Positions 1 through 7,736 of a stretch of DNA of 64,000 bases are shown here, piece after piece. Within the stretch, counting starts at the first letter, position 1; every line of letters begins with the position of its first letter. Made by a program: the position numbers and the translations under genes. The notes under the pieces were generated by a model. It searched no databases, was not told the DNA's origin, and worked only from the letters and a program-made list of their open reading frames with translations. This stretch comes from a virus, in IMG/VR virus record IMGVR_UViG_3300025154_000049, positions 1 through 64,000 of that record; one strand, written 5' to 3'.

Positions 1-540
1 AGGAAGAAGACCTTGAACTTCTTCTCCTCCAGTTAGCATTACTTTAGTGGGATTGAATCCTAAAGCATTATGTTTGTGTATCTGAAGGTCGTCCTGAGTT
101 ACATAAACCGTAGAAGCACTCAAATTTATTGTTACTTCGGGTAAATTTACTATTTCTATTAATAACTTCTCCCTAAAATCATATACGGCTCCTTCGCTCG
201 GTACATTTTTATACACCTCTGGGTGAGCTGCTACACAGAATAGTTCATTGTTATCTGTAAATATTCCTACTTCTCTTATATAGAATCCTCCAACACTAGC
301 AGGAACTATAGTTAAAATTTCTAACCATATAGCTACATTGCTATTAATATATAATGAAGTTATATTTTGTCTATATACTTCATTAACTAAATTTTGTTGG
401 GATTGACTAGGATTTACATTAAATCCTCCTCCGTCGCCCCAAGCAAAGTATTTTAAATTGATAGGAGTTCCGTGAGCCAAACTTTCTAAAACTAAGGTTT
501 GTCCTACAGTAGTAAGTATTGGATTATAAATAGTAACCAT
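1..540 (-). CDS. tail fibre protein, N-terminal part (cut by window edge)
   Basis: The frame is open from an ATG at 540 to the left edge, so the 3' part is missing. The visible 180 residues begin MVTIYNPILTTVGQ and contain LKYFAWGDGGG and GGFYIREVGIF, a pattern typical of the N-terminal attachment domain of P2 gpH-type tail-fibre proteins that dock on the baseplate. It follows genes resembling P2 J and I in the same order as in P2 (J-I-H), which supports the call. A ribosome site, AGAGGAT, sits 7 bases before the start. The distal receptor-binding part lies outside the window, so host specificity cannot be judged. Confidence 0.8.
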   Translation of the reverse strand, partial: MVTIYNPILTTVGQTLVLESLAHGTPINLKYFAWGDGGGFNVNPSQSQQNLVNEVYRQNITSLYINSNVAIWLEILTIVPASVGGFYIREVGIFTDNNELFCVAAHPEVYKNVPSEGAVYDFREKLLIEIVNLPEVTINLSASTVYVTQDDLQIHKHNALGFNPTKVMLTGGEEVQGLLP

Positions 541-597
541 AATTTGTATCCTCTATATGTAAATAACTTTTATAATATATATATAAAAACCGTCCGC
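541..597 (-). promoter_or_regulatory. AT-rich spacer with degenerate late-promoter-like element
   Basis: The spacer between the gpI-like gene and the fibre gene contains, on the minus strand, a run of TATATATATATTATA. This resembles the TTATATTATA element found before other virion genes but is not an exact copy. It lies about 25-45 bases before the fibre start. Weak call. Confidence 0.35.
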
Positions 598-1305
598 TCA
601 CCAATTCCATTTGGATGTATCCCAATCTGAAATATCCCAAATCATAAAATCTATTCCGAAATACCATTTTTTCTCATCCCAGTTAAACACGTCCCATATA
701 AGGTATTCGGTGTCTGGATAAGCTGTATACATTAACGTACCCTGACTCGCAATTCCTATATAGTATGTAGACTTGTCTAAAGCGAATTCTAAGGTAAGTT
801 TATTTATAATAGGATAAATATAATTCCTAGCAAAATTTACTATCTTATCTACAACTTCAAAACCTCTAACTTTAGTAGGGCTAAAAGATACTAAATCCAA
901 AGAAATGGTATGAGGCTCTCCTACTGGAGTTTGTTCATACCAATCAGATAATTCAAAATCTATATCTAAAAGTTTTAAAGCAAACTCAAAACCTTTTCTG
1001 CTCCCCTTATTGATATGTATAAAATTTATAAAAGATAAAAATGTCCTTACTGACTCTTCCTCTAAGTAAAGAGTATCTATTATATACCCGTAACCAAATT
1101 CATTAATCAGAGAATACACATCCTCCAAAGGAATATCTTTTAAACTTCTATATTTACTCTTAACAGAGTAAAATCTTTGAGCTAATTTATCAGAGTATGG
1201 ATAATCAACACTAAGAAGCCAATCTACAGAGTCTGCAAATTGTTGCATAGTTTCTTCTTCTCTTCTATTTTCGGGTATCCATTTTCTTATTGAATGATTA
1301 AACAT
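598..1305 (-). CDS. baseplate protein, P2 gpI-like
   Basis: A 235-residue protein matching the size and layout of the tail protein I family, which links the J baseplate subunit to the tail fibre. The middle part (about residues 80-115, FINKGSRKGFEFALKLL-like) has the family's characteristic conserved block. Its position between a J-like and an H-like gene supports the call. The last 45 residues are unusual: IWDVFNWDEKKW and IWDISDWDTSKW form two tryptophan-rich copies of one short motif, not part of the standard family. A terminator and a late-type promoter lie immediately upstream (1340-1380). Confidence 0.75.
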   Translation of the reverse strand: MFNHSIRKWIPENRREEETMQQFADSVDWLLSVDYPYSDKLAQRFYSVKSKYRSLKDIPLEDVYSLINEFGYGYIIDTLYLEEESVRTFLSFINFIHINKGSRKGFEFALKLLDIDFELSDWYEQTPVGEPHTISLDLVSFSPTKVRGFEVVDKIVNFARNYIYPIINKLTLEFALDKSTYYIGIASQGTLMYTAYPDTEYLIWDVFNWDEKKWYFGIDFMIWDISDWDTSKWNW

Positions 1306-1339
1306 GTCTTTATAAAATCCACCCTCCCGAATTCCTACC

Positions 1340-1349
1340 TATAATATAA
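1340..1349 (-). promoter_or_regulatory. late-type promoter element TTATATTATA
   Basis: Exact 10-base element, followed by GGTAGG, 35 bases before the gpI-like start. It adjoins the U-tract of the terminator at 1351-1380. Confidence 0.65.
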
Positions 1350-1350
1350 A

Positions 1351-1380
1351 TAAAAAACCGTTGATTGATGGTTCAACGGT
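1351..1380 (-). terminator. rho-independent terminator after gpJ-like gene
   Basis: On the minus strand ACCGTTGA pairs with TCAACGGT around an 8-base loop and is followed by six T residues. Confidence 0.8.
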
Positions 1381-1395
1381 CAAAACCTTTATACA

Positions 1396-1416
1396 TCTCT
1401 TACCTTTGGTAAGAGA
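1396..1416 (-). other. 9-bp perfect stem-loop directly after the J-like stop codon
   Basis: TCTCTTACC and GGTAAGAGA form a perfect stem with a 3-base loop, abutting the stop codon at 1417. It has no U-tract of its own and precedes the canonical terminator, so it may protect the transcript 3' end. Function is inferred. Confidence 0.5.
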
Positions 1417-3528
1417 CTATACTATGGCTACATTGGTTTTAATTTTTATATATTCATTCCAATTATATTGGAATAAGATATTATCACTATCATAGTACTT
1501 CCAAAGGATACCTCCATCCTTAGTAAGAGTATCTTCCATAACTAAATCTCCTCCCACATTACTAGTAGGAATAGGATTAGATACTTGTACTACGGTGTTA
1601 CCACTAGATATTGTAGCTGAAATAACATTATAATATCCATCATTTCCGTTAGAACTCTGAACCCTCACTACGTCATTAGGTAGAAAATGAGATGTCTTAT
1701 CTCCAGAAACAGTAAAAGTATACGGACTAGAATTATTAACAGCTATTATAGAGTACCTATCTGTGGTTTTAAATAAGGGTAAAGAACTATTGGAAGAATC
1801 TAAAAACCCTACGCACTCATAAGAGAAATTACCAGACAACACCGAATCCCCTATTTGATAGTGATGATTAGCTTGCCAGTTTGGGTCTCCCTCTACCTTG
1901 GTCTTACATACCCATATTATGTCGTTGTCCTCGGTAAAATCACCTAGTGTGGTAGTAAATGTAGGAATAGAAGAACCAGAATACTTAACAATATCTACAA
2001 GCTCAAACATAACATCTATAGATAAAGCATTTATTAAAGTACCTTGAACTAAATCGCCCAATTTATAATATCTGCTAGGGTACCATGTAGGAACTAGCTT
2101 ACCGTATCTTTGTATACATTTCCATGTCATTCCATTATCTATAATTAAATCTCCATCAACATAAGACCAAGCGGGTTCTGTAGCTCCCGATTGTTGTATA
2201 AAATCAGAAGCCATATATATTTTTCCGTTATCTGGGGAGAGAGTTATGAAATCTCCCAATCTGTATTTAGTACTATTGTCTCTAACTGTGGTATTAACAG
2301 TTACTCTGGTTCTTTTTATATAAGAAAAATTATCCATATCGTGTTCTAATTGTTCTAAATCAAATTCAGTACTTAGAGATTTCTCATAAGCAGACATTAA
2401 AGAAGCTACATCACTTTCTACATCAGTTATGGCTATTACATTATTAAGATACTTTCTTAAGTTAAAATTCAATTCTAATTTAAAATGTCTGGGGTCTGAT
2501 ATTCTAGGCATAGGAACTCCCATAGCCCTTCTTATATCCAAAGAACTAAGAACACTAGACTTCTCATCATCTGTCATAATAGTATAGTCATTCTTAATAT
2601 AAGTCAAATTTACTATAGCTGGAGAAAAATCAGTACTATTAGTATCTGCAAAGTTATATCCTAAATTTCTAAATTCTTTCAAATAGTCATTTCTAGCTCT
2701 TATAAGTACTTGTGTTTCGTGATACAAAGGAGCATTTACCCTTATACTATCGTTACTCTCTGGAGCTATATATGGAAAAGTACTAGTTACTGAAGTTACG
2801 GAACCAAAGTCAAATTTAATATCTGATAGAGAATAAGATACGGTAGCTAACTCTATGTACTGAAGCGTTAATGTATCTGAGGGAGAATATAAATAGCTAC
2901 CCTCTTGTATGTATGAAACATCTACAGCTCCTAGAGGATTAGACAAAGCTACATACATATCGTTAAATAAGTCTTTAAGATTGCTACTGAGAGGAACTAT
3001 TGTTCCATTCAATAGTATCCTTATGTAATCACTCACATTTTCAGATATAAATCTAAAAACTTTCAATTTGTCTGTGTCTACTATCAAATCTTCTGTTTTT
3101 AAATTACCTATATATACTTTGATAGTGGAAGCTACGTTTTTATTTAATTGTGTTTTATCTACTGTTATGATTTCTAAGTTTTGTATAGTTCCCACTTGAG
3201 TGTATTCTGGAATAAATCCAGTAGTATTAGGTATTATATTTAATTCTATTATCTCATTCTTACCCCTGATTACAGAATATCCTAAGTTCTGAGATATTCC
3301 TACCAAAGAAGTTCTATTTTGTGCATAAGTAATATAGTTCTCTCGTCTAGCTATGGTAACTAGATAAGATATAAATGAAGCAAAAGCTGATAACAGTCTT
3401 ATTAACAACCTACCTGTAGAAGATTCGTAAAAATCTTTCCACTTCTGAGATTGGGCTTGACTATTATAGTACTCAGTCAAACTATCAAATATCTGAGAAA
3501 ACGATAATGAATCTAATTTAATAACCAT
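1417..3528 (-). CDS. baseplate J-like protein with added carbohydrate-binding-like modules
   Basis: A 703-residue protein. The N-terminal two thirds resemble baseplate J/gp6-like wedge proteins: early FYESSTGRLLIRLLSAFASF, then a long beta-rich part with a DIRRAMGVPMPRISDPRHFK segment. Residues about 420-590 contain three repeats of the form Y-x-LGD/IGD ... W-x-C, as in type-3 chitin-binding (CBM5/12-like) modules. Residues about 595-670 (NGNDGYYNVISATI) match a beta-module also present in the sheath protein and in the 310-aa neck/tail protein. It lies directly downstream of the gp25-like gene, the usual wedge order. Confidence 0.75.
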   Translation of the reverse strand: MVIKLDSLSFSQIFDSLTEYYNSQAQSQKWKDFYESSTGRLLIRLLSAFASFISYLVTIARRENYITYAQNRTSLVGISQNLGYSVIRGKNEIIELNIIPNTTGFIPEYTQVGTIQNLEIITVDKTQLNKNVASTIKVYIGNLKTEDLIVDTDKLKVFRFISENVSDYIRILLNGTIVPLSSNLKDLFNDMYVALSNPLGAVDVSYIQEGSYLYSPSDTLTLQYIELATVSYSLSDIKFDFGSVTSVTSTFPYIAPESNDSIRVNAPLYHETQVLIRARNDYLKEFRNLGYNFADTNSTDFSPAIVNLTYIKNDYTIMTDDEKSSVLSSLDIRRAMGVPMPRISDPRHFKLELNFNLRKYLNNVIAITDVESDVASLMSAYEKSLSTEFDLEQLEHDMDNFSYIKRTRVTVNTTVRDNSTKYRLGDFITLSPDNGKIYMASDFIQQSGATEPAWSYVDGDLIIDNGMTWKCIQRYGKLVPTWYPSRYYKLGDLVQGTLINALSIDVMFELVDIVKYSGSSIPTFTTTLGDFTEDNDIIWVCKTKVEGDPNWQANHHYQIGDSVLSGNFSYECVGFLDSSNSSLPLFKTTDRYSIIAVNNSSPYTFTVSGDKTSHFLPNDVVRVQSSNGNDGYYNVISATISSGNTVVQVSNPIPTSNVGGDLVMEDTLTKDGGILWKYYDSDNILFQYNWNEYIKIKTNVAIV

Positions 3529-3537
3529 TTTATATAT

Positions 3538-3900
3538 CTAACCCCTAACTGTTTCTACAACTGAAAATTTTTCAGTAAATCCTTTTATCTTGAAATAGAT
3601 AAAAGCTTTATAAGCATTATTATCTATGTCTGTAACAACCCTAGACATATTCATATCTAACAATACTCTATCATCCCAAAAAGTTATATTATTTACTATA
3701 TCCTGAAAAAGTATTATAGCATTTGTATCATCTATAACATCAAAAAGATAATCATCCCTCTCAAATCCAAAATCTGGAAGATACAGTACTTCCGTCTTTC
3801 TGGTTTTTATTATACTACTAATACTCTGAATTACAGAATCTAAATCTATAACTTCAGGTCTTTTGTAGGAATCATTAGCATTTATATCAGAATACAACAT
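3538..3900 (-). CDS. baseplate wedge protein, gp25/gpW-like
   Basis: A 120-residue protein whose size, position and sequence pattern (LDSVIQSISSIIKTRKTE..., LLDMNMSRV) fit the gp25-like baseplate wedge family that nucleates sheath contraction. It sits between the spike gene and the J-like gene, as in many myoviruses. Its own late-type element is 29 bases upstream of the start. Confidence 0.8.
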   Translation of the reverse strand: MLYSDINANDSYKRPEVIDLDSVIQSISSIIKTRKTEVLYLPDFGFERDDYLFDVIDDTNAIILFQDIVNNITFWDDRVLLDMNMSRVVTDIDNNAYKAFIYFKIKGFTEKFSVVETVRG

Positions 3901-3928
3901 TTATTTTCTCTTTCGTTAAACTTCTACA

Positions 3929-3938
3929 TATAATATAA
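3929..3938 (-). promoter_or_regulatory. late-type promoter element
   Basis: Exact TTATATTATA on the minus strand, 29 bases before the gp25-like start; downstream flank TGTAG. Confidence 0.6.
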
Positions 3939-3940
3939 AT

Positions 3941-4657
3941 CTATAGAGGGGGAGAAGTTGTACCGCCTTGAGGGTCGATGTGTATATGACTTTTTCCAGA
4001 TTTACCACTAGAAATATTATCATTGGCTGTAACAGTTCCAACAACATTAACAGCTCCTCCTATGTTGACATCTCCCGATATATTAGTAGTGGTAGCTGTT
4101 ATATTATATACAGTAGTTATTAAATCGGTGGTTCCATCAGGATTCATCCTCAAAACATTACCAGAGACTTGAAAAATATCTATCGTAGTATCTTGATGAA
4201 TTTTAACATAGTTACCCGAAGGATGTAAAAATTCCCAAGTTTGTTTTTGTTTGTTGATTCTAAAGGTGGTTCCAGTAGGGTCAACAAACCCATAAGAATG
4301 AGGGTAGTCCTCATCAAAGGCAGTAGTTCTAGTTTCTAAAGAAGTAACCCCTCCTTTATAATATCCGAAATAGGGGTCTGAGGTAGGATATTCAACAGTT
4401 ACTTTAGTTCCTATATCTGGTACTGAAAACATTCCAGAGTTAGTACTATTGCCTAAAAATGAAGAGGGTACCTGATTTATCCAAGGTAAGTCGTCGTCTG
4501 GAATATACTCAGACGTTCCTACAAATCCGTGATACTGAGGAACTCTAACTCTAACTCTACCTAATTTTAAAGGGTCATTATTGTCTGTTATAGTTCCCTC
4601 AAACGAAGATGTCTTTCTATTTTTATCTTTAAGCCATATAAGAGGTTTAGCTAACAT
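3941..4657 (-). CDS. baseplate spike protein (gp5/gpV-like, OB fold)
   Basis: A 238-residue protein. Residues about 18-90 (GTITDNNDPLKLGRVRVRVP, then DLPWINQVPSSF and VEYPTSDPYFGYYKGG) are the typical OB-fold of gp5/gpV/VgrG spike proteins. The C-terminal part has valine- and threonine-rich repeating strands (GDVNIGGAVNVVGTVTAND), the expected beta-helix needle, and ends with SHIHIDPQGG, an HxH motif like those that hold metal at spike tips. No lysozyme domain is present, unlike T4 gp5. Start chosen for GGAGAT at the usual spacing. Confidence 0.88.
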   Translation of the reverse strand: MLAKPLIWLKDKNRKTSSFEGTITDNNDPLKLGRVRVRVPQYHGFVGTSEYIPDDDLPWINQVPSSFLGNSTNSGMFSVPDIGTKVTVEYPTSDPYFGYYKGGVTSLETRTTAFDEDYPHSYGFVDPTGTTFRINKQKQTWEFLHPSGNYVKIHQDTTIDIFQVSGNVLRMNPDGTTDLITTVYNITATTTNISGDVNIGGAVNVVGTVTANDNISSGKSGKSHIHIDPQGGTTSPPL

Positions 4658-4658
4658 A

Positions 4659-6713
4659 CTAAATTATCTCCAGTGTTATTTTGTTTGAAAATTTTACATT
4701 ACTACGATATATTATATAATCGTAATATTTGTTATTTATTTTTATACTCTTATAATTAACCTTAAAACTTTTCTTATCCACGATATCTTCGTCTGGAAGA
4801 TAAACTTTATAGTCTTCCCCATCAACCCTAACAGTTCCTACTTCCATATAAGATGGATAGGCTATGTACACATATCCTTTAGGAACGAATATTTTATGTA
4901 TATATCTTCTTATGCTTTCATCACTGTACAGTTGTTTTAATTCATCTTCATTGATATTAATATCATTATAGGAGCCCCAATATCTTCTGAATACTGCTGA
5001 ATCCTGTTGATTTATTATAGCTCCGTCTTTAAGATATGCTAATGTTTCTAATAAAAGATTATTCAAACTAGCATTTCCTGTCTCTACAGTATCTGTTAAT
5101 TTATCCTGTACATACCACCCGAAGGTACTAGCAGTATATTCGGTTGCTTTCAAGGAGGTAGCTCCCATATTAGGTATAACTAAATAACCCATATCTATGA
5201 AACTATCGTAAGTTCCTGAAGTTAGTTCTAATATGATAGAATTATCCTCTGAAAGATATACCGTCTCTCCTCTAGTCGATAAATAATCAAAGGTAGTCTT
5301 AAGTATATCAAATATTAAACTATCCGATAAAGAGCTTAAAACATGTTCTAACTTAATCCAAATTCCATTATCATCAAATCCAAATAAAGTGGAGGTTAAA
5401 CTTTCTAACTCCTGAGCAAGTATTCTTATATTAGGTAAATTTAATTTTAGTCCTTTTAAGGATAATAAGTCTTTTATTTGATTCATTACATCATTTATTT
5501 TAGATATAGCTTGTGTATAATCATTATTCTCTTGTACCTCCAAAGACACGCTATTCACCTCCCTAGTATAATCAATTAATTCATTAAAAGACTCTCTAGT
5601 AAGAACTAGATGAGTTTGAAAATTTTTATTTTCTCCTATAGTTCTAACAACTTTAGATATTAGATATTTCCCAGAATATAATCCCTCTGTTATATTAATA
5701 TTACTATCGGTACCCTCTAGGTACTCTACCATATCTAAAACATGTAAATCCTCTATATATTTACCAATAAAGGATACGGTTAATCTAGCAGTCGACAAGT
5801 TAATCAAACTTGATATATTATGTAGATAGTTATTCCAATATCCAGAAAAAACATTATCGTTAGAAAGAAAATCATAACCATCTTTTCTTTCTACATTAAA
5901 AGAATCTAAATCAGAGGTCATGGCTATAATAGGGGATTGGGTAAACTTTACCTCTTGATAACCTCCCTTAATCATATCATAAACCCTGTTTATTCTATTT
6001 TGAACCATACTATTAACTGCCCCAGCATCGTTAGTTATTTCTGGAGTACCATTTATCCGTATATCATTTGAGTTAATTGCAGGTCTGTTACTTAACCTAT
6101 ACTTGGGTTTACTTTTCACTTGAGTATCAGAATTAAATAATCTGAATGCTCCGTTCTTAGTAATAGCTACCAAAGGAATAGCCTTATTAGATAATCCCAT
6201 CCTATACCAAATATCGGTTATAAATTCCCTATAACTTTTTCTACAGCATAACCATTTTTGTAATCCTGAATCTTCCCCATCTATATTTGTTTCAAAAGTG
6301 AAAAACCTAGATACTACTTGTTTTATGGCTCCAAATCCAGATACTTCAGTATTTGAGTCAGAAGTAACAGATTCTGTATGGCTTCCCTTCATATATCCTA
6401 AAGCATCGTAGAATCCAGATATCTCTATATAAAATCTATTCTGTCCGTAATTCTGTAAATCTTTTTTAAATATTCTTAGGGGTATCGAGACTTTATCCTC
6501 GTCAGAACTTCCTATAGTTATTCTTATAACATTATTTTCTATTAAATAACTTCTTAGTTCTGGAATAGAAAAACGGAACTTCAAGTCAAAACTAGGAAGA
6601 GTGTTACCTGCTTCCTCTATTAAAGTAAATTCTACAAGGTCTCTGGATTCTATAAAATCCTTATAGTTACCTACTTGCATATCAAAAATATATTGTCCTT
6701 GAATTTCTATCAT
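4659..6713 (-). CDS. large baseplate hub-like protein
   Basis: A 684-residue protein overlapping the tail spike region. The N-terminal 130 residues (VEFTLIEEAGNTLPSFDLKFRF, IRITIGSS) look like the first beta domain of gp27/gpD-type hub proteins that form the collar on which the spike sits. The middle contains a helical stretch (about 390-450), and the C-terminal 200 residues are unassigned. The gene lies one base upstream of the spike gene, the expected hub-spike pairing. Exact family was not established from sequence alone. Confidence 0.6.
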   Translation of the reverse strand: MIEIQGQYIFDMQVGNYKDFIESRDLVEFTLIEEAGNTLPSFDLKFRFSIPELRSYLIENNVIRITIGSSDEDKVSIPLRIFKKDLQNYGQNRFYIEISGFYDALGYMKGSHTESVTSDSNTEVSGFGAIKQVVSRFFTFETNIDGEDSGLQKWLCCRKSYREFITDIWYRMGLSNKAIPLVAITKNGAFRLFNSDTQVKSKPKYRLSNRPAINSNDIRINGTPEITNDAGAVNSMVQNRINRVYDMIKGGYQEVKFTQSPIIAMTSDLDSFNVERKDGYDFLSNDNVFSGYWNNYLHNISSLINLSTARLTVSFIGKYIEDLHVLDMVEYLEGTDSNINITEGLYSGKYLISKVVRTIGENKNFQTHLVLTRESFNELIDYTREVNSVSLEVQENNDYTQAISKINDVMNQIKDLLSLKGLKLNLPNIRILAQELESLTSTLFGFDDNGIWIKLEHVLSSLSDSLIFDILKTTFDYLSTRGETVYLSEDNSIILELTSGTYDSFIDMGYLVIPNMGATSLKATEYTASTFGWYVQDKLTDTVETGNASLNNLLLETLAYLKDGAIINQQDSAVFRRYWGSYNDININEDELKQLYSDESIRRYIHKIFVPKGYVYIAYPSYMEVGTVRVDGEDYKVYLPDEDIVDKKSFKVNYKSIKINNKYYDYIIYRSNVKFSNKITLEII

Positions 6714-6720
6714 GATTATC

Positions 6721-7053
6721 CTATTGAAGACTTTTTAAACTATAGTATAAAGATTCTAAGTCAGATACACTAAAATAGTTTAACAATCTCCCCGTTTTTA
6801 ATTCTGATAAATCTATTATATTATTATACAACATTATTAAATGAGTATATATTACAGTATCATATATTCTATACGATATTAAGTCTGGTCTTTCCTCTTC
6901 TACGGTTATAGTAAAAACTCCTTTTACTGGAAGATTTTTAAAATTTTCTAAAAAATAAGAATCCAATACGTCAAAATTATCATCTTTCCAAGGAAGAAGT
7001 TTTCCTAAATCATATCTCTCCTTACTTATATATTCTGGGTTGACAAAAAACAT
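6721..7053 (-). CDS. small tail/baseplate protein, unknown
   Basis: A 110-residue acidic-aromatic protein with no motif I recognise. It lies between the hub-like gene and the 227-aa tail protein and overlaps the latter's stop codon by one base, so it is translationally coupled within the baseplate operon. A structural or assembly role in the baseplate is inferred from context only. Confidence 0.45.
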   Translation of the reverse strand: MFFVNPEYISKERYDLGKLLPWKDDNFDVLDSYFLENFKNLPVKGVFTITVEEERPDLISYRIYDTVIYTHLIMLYNNIIDLSELKTGRLLNYFSVSDLESLYYSLKSLQ

Positions 7054-7736
7054 TATTGTATCTCCATATTTGGTGTTTGTAAAAACATAGACTGCATTTC
7101 ATCATAGTAGGGAAGTCTGGTAGGACTTAAAGTAACTGTAAGTTTAGTCCAATATGGCTGACCATCAGGAGTAAGGGTAGTGGAGTATTCTGGTCTAAAA
7201 CCTTTAATTAAAAGATTCATAGCTCTAAACCATTGACCTATAGTCAATATCACTGTTCCTTTTAATGGTTTCCTATTAATACCTATATTATTACCATATT
7301 GTGCTAAGTTGACTGGTTGGTACCCCCAATGATATTTAACAGCTACAGGAACTCCTAATACTGGAGAATTCTCTGGATAAATAGCTTGGTATAGTTTATT
7401 AACTATCTCTGTTGGTTTAATAGTACTGTTAGTTGCTATGATATAAAAGCTAAGATTGAATACAGGTATATTGGCTCCAGTCCACTGCTGAGTAGTGTCT
7501 AGGTGATTCAATATTTGAATGTCGCTTCCTAGCCTAGCTAACCATTGATTAGCTTTAGTAGAATATTCTCTTCCGAATAACTGGTCAGACCAGTTAGCTT
7601 CGTTTTGAAAATCAAAAGGTCCCTCAAGATACCCCAAAATAACATTACCTTGGTCTGGTTCTCCTCCAGTTTGTTTTGGTAGTATTAATTTTACCTTTAG
7701 TCTATCATCATTTATAACTCTATCGAAAATATTCAT
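7053..7736 (-). CDS. tail-tube/baseplate junction protein, tentative
   Basis: A 227-residue protein, beta-rich with many aromatic residues (FNLSFYIIATNSTIKP, VKYHWGYQPVNLAQYG). It occupies the slot between tape measure and hub, where myoviruses encode tail-tube initiator or hub adaptor proteins (LysM-type gpX or gp48/gp54 analogues). No diagnostic motif was seen, so the exact role is inferred from order. Overlaps the tape-measure stop by one base. Confidence 0.45.
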   Translation of the reverse strand: MNIFDRVINDDRLKVKLILPKQTGGEPDQGNVILGYLEGPFDFQNEANWSDQLFGREYSTKANQWLARLGSDIQILNHLDTTQQWTGANIPVFNLSFYIIATNSTIKPTEIVNKLYQAIYPENSPVLGVPVAVKYHWGYQPVNLAQYGNNIGINRKPLKGTVILTIGQWFRAMNLLIKGFRPEYSTTLTPDGQPYWTKLTVTLSPTRLPYYDEMQSMFLQTPNMEIQ

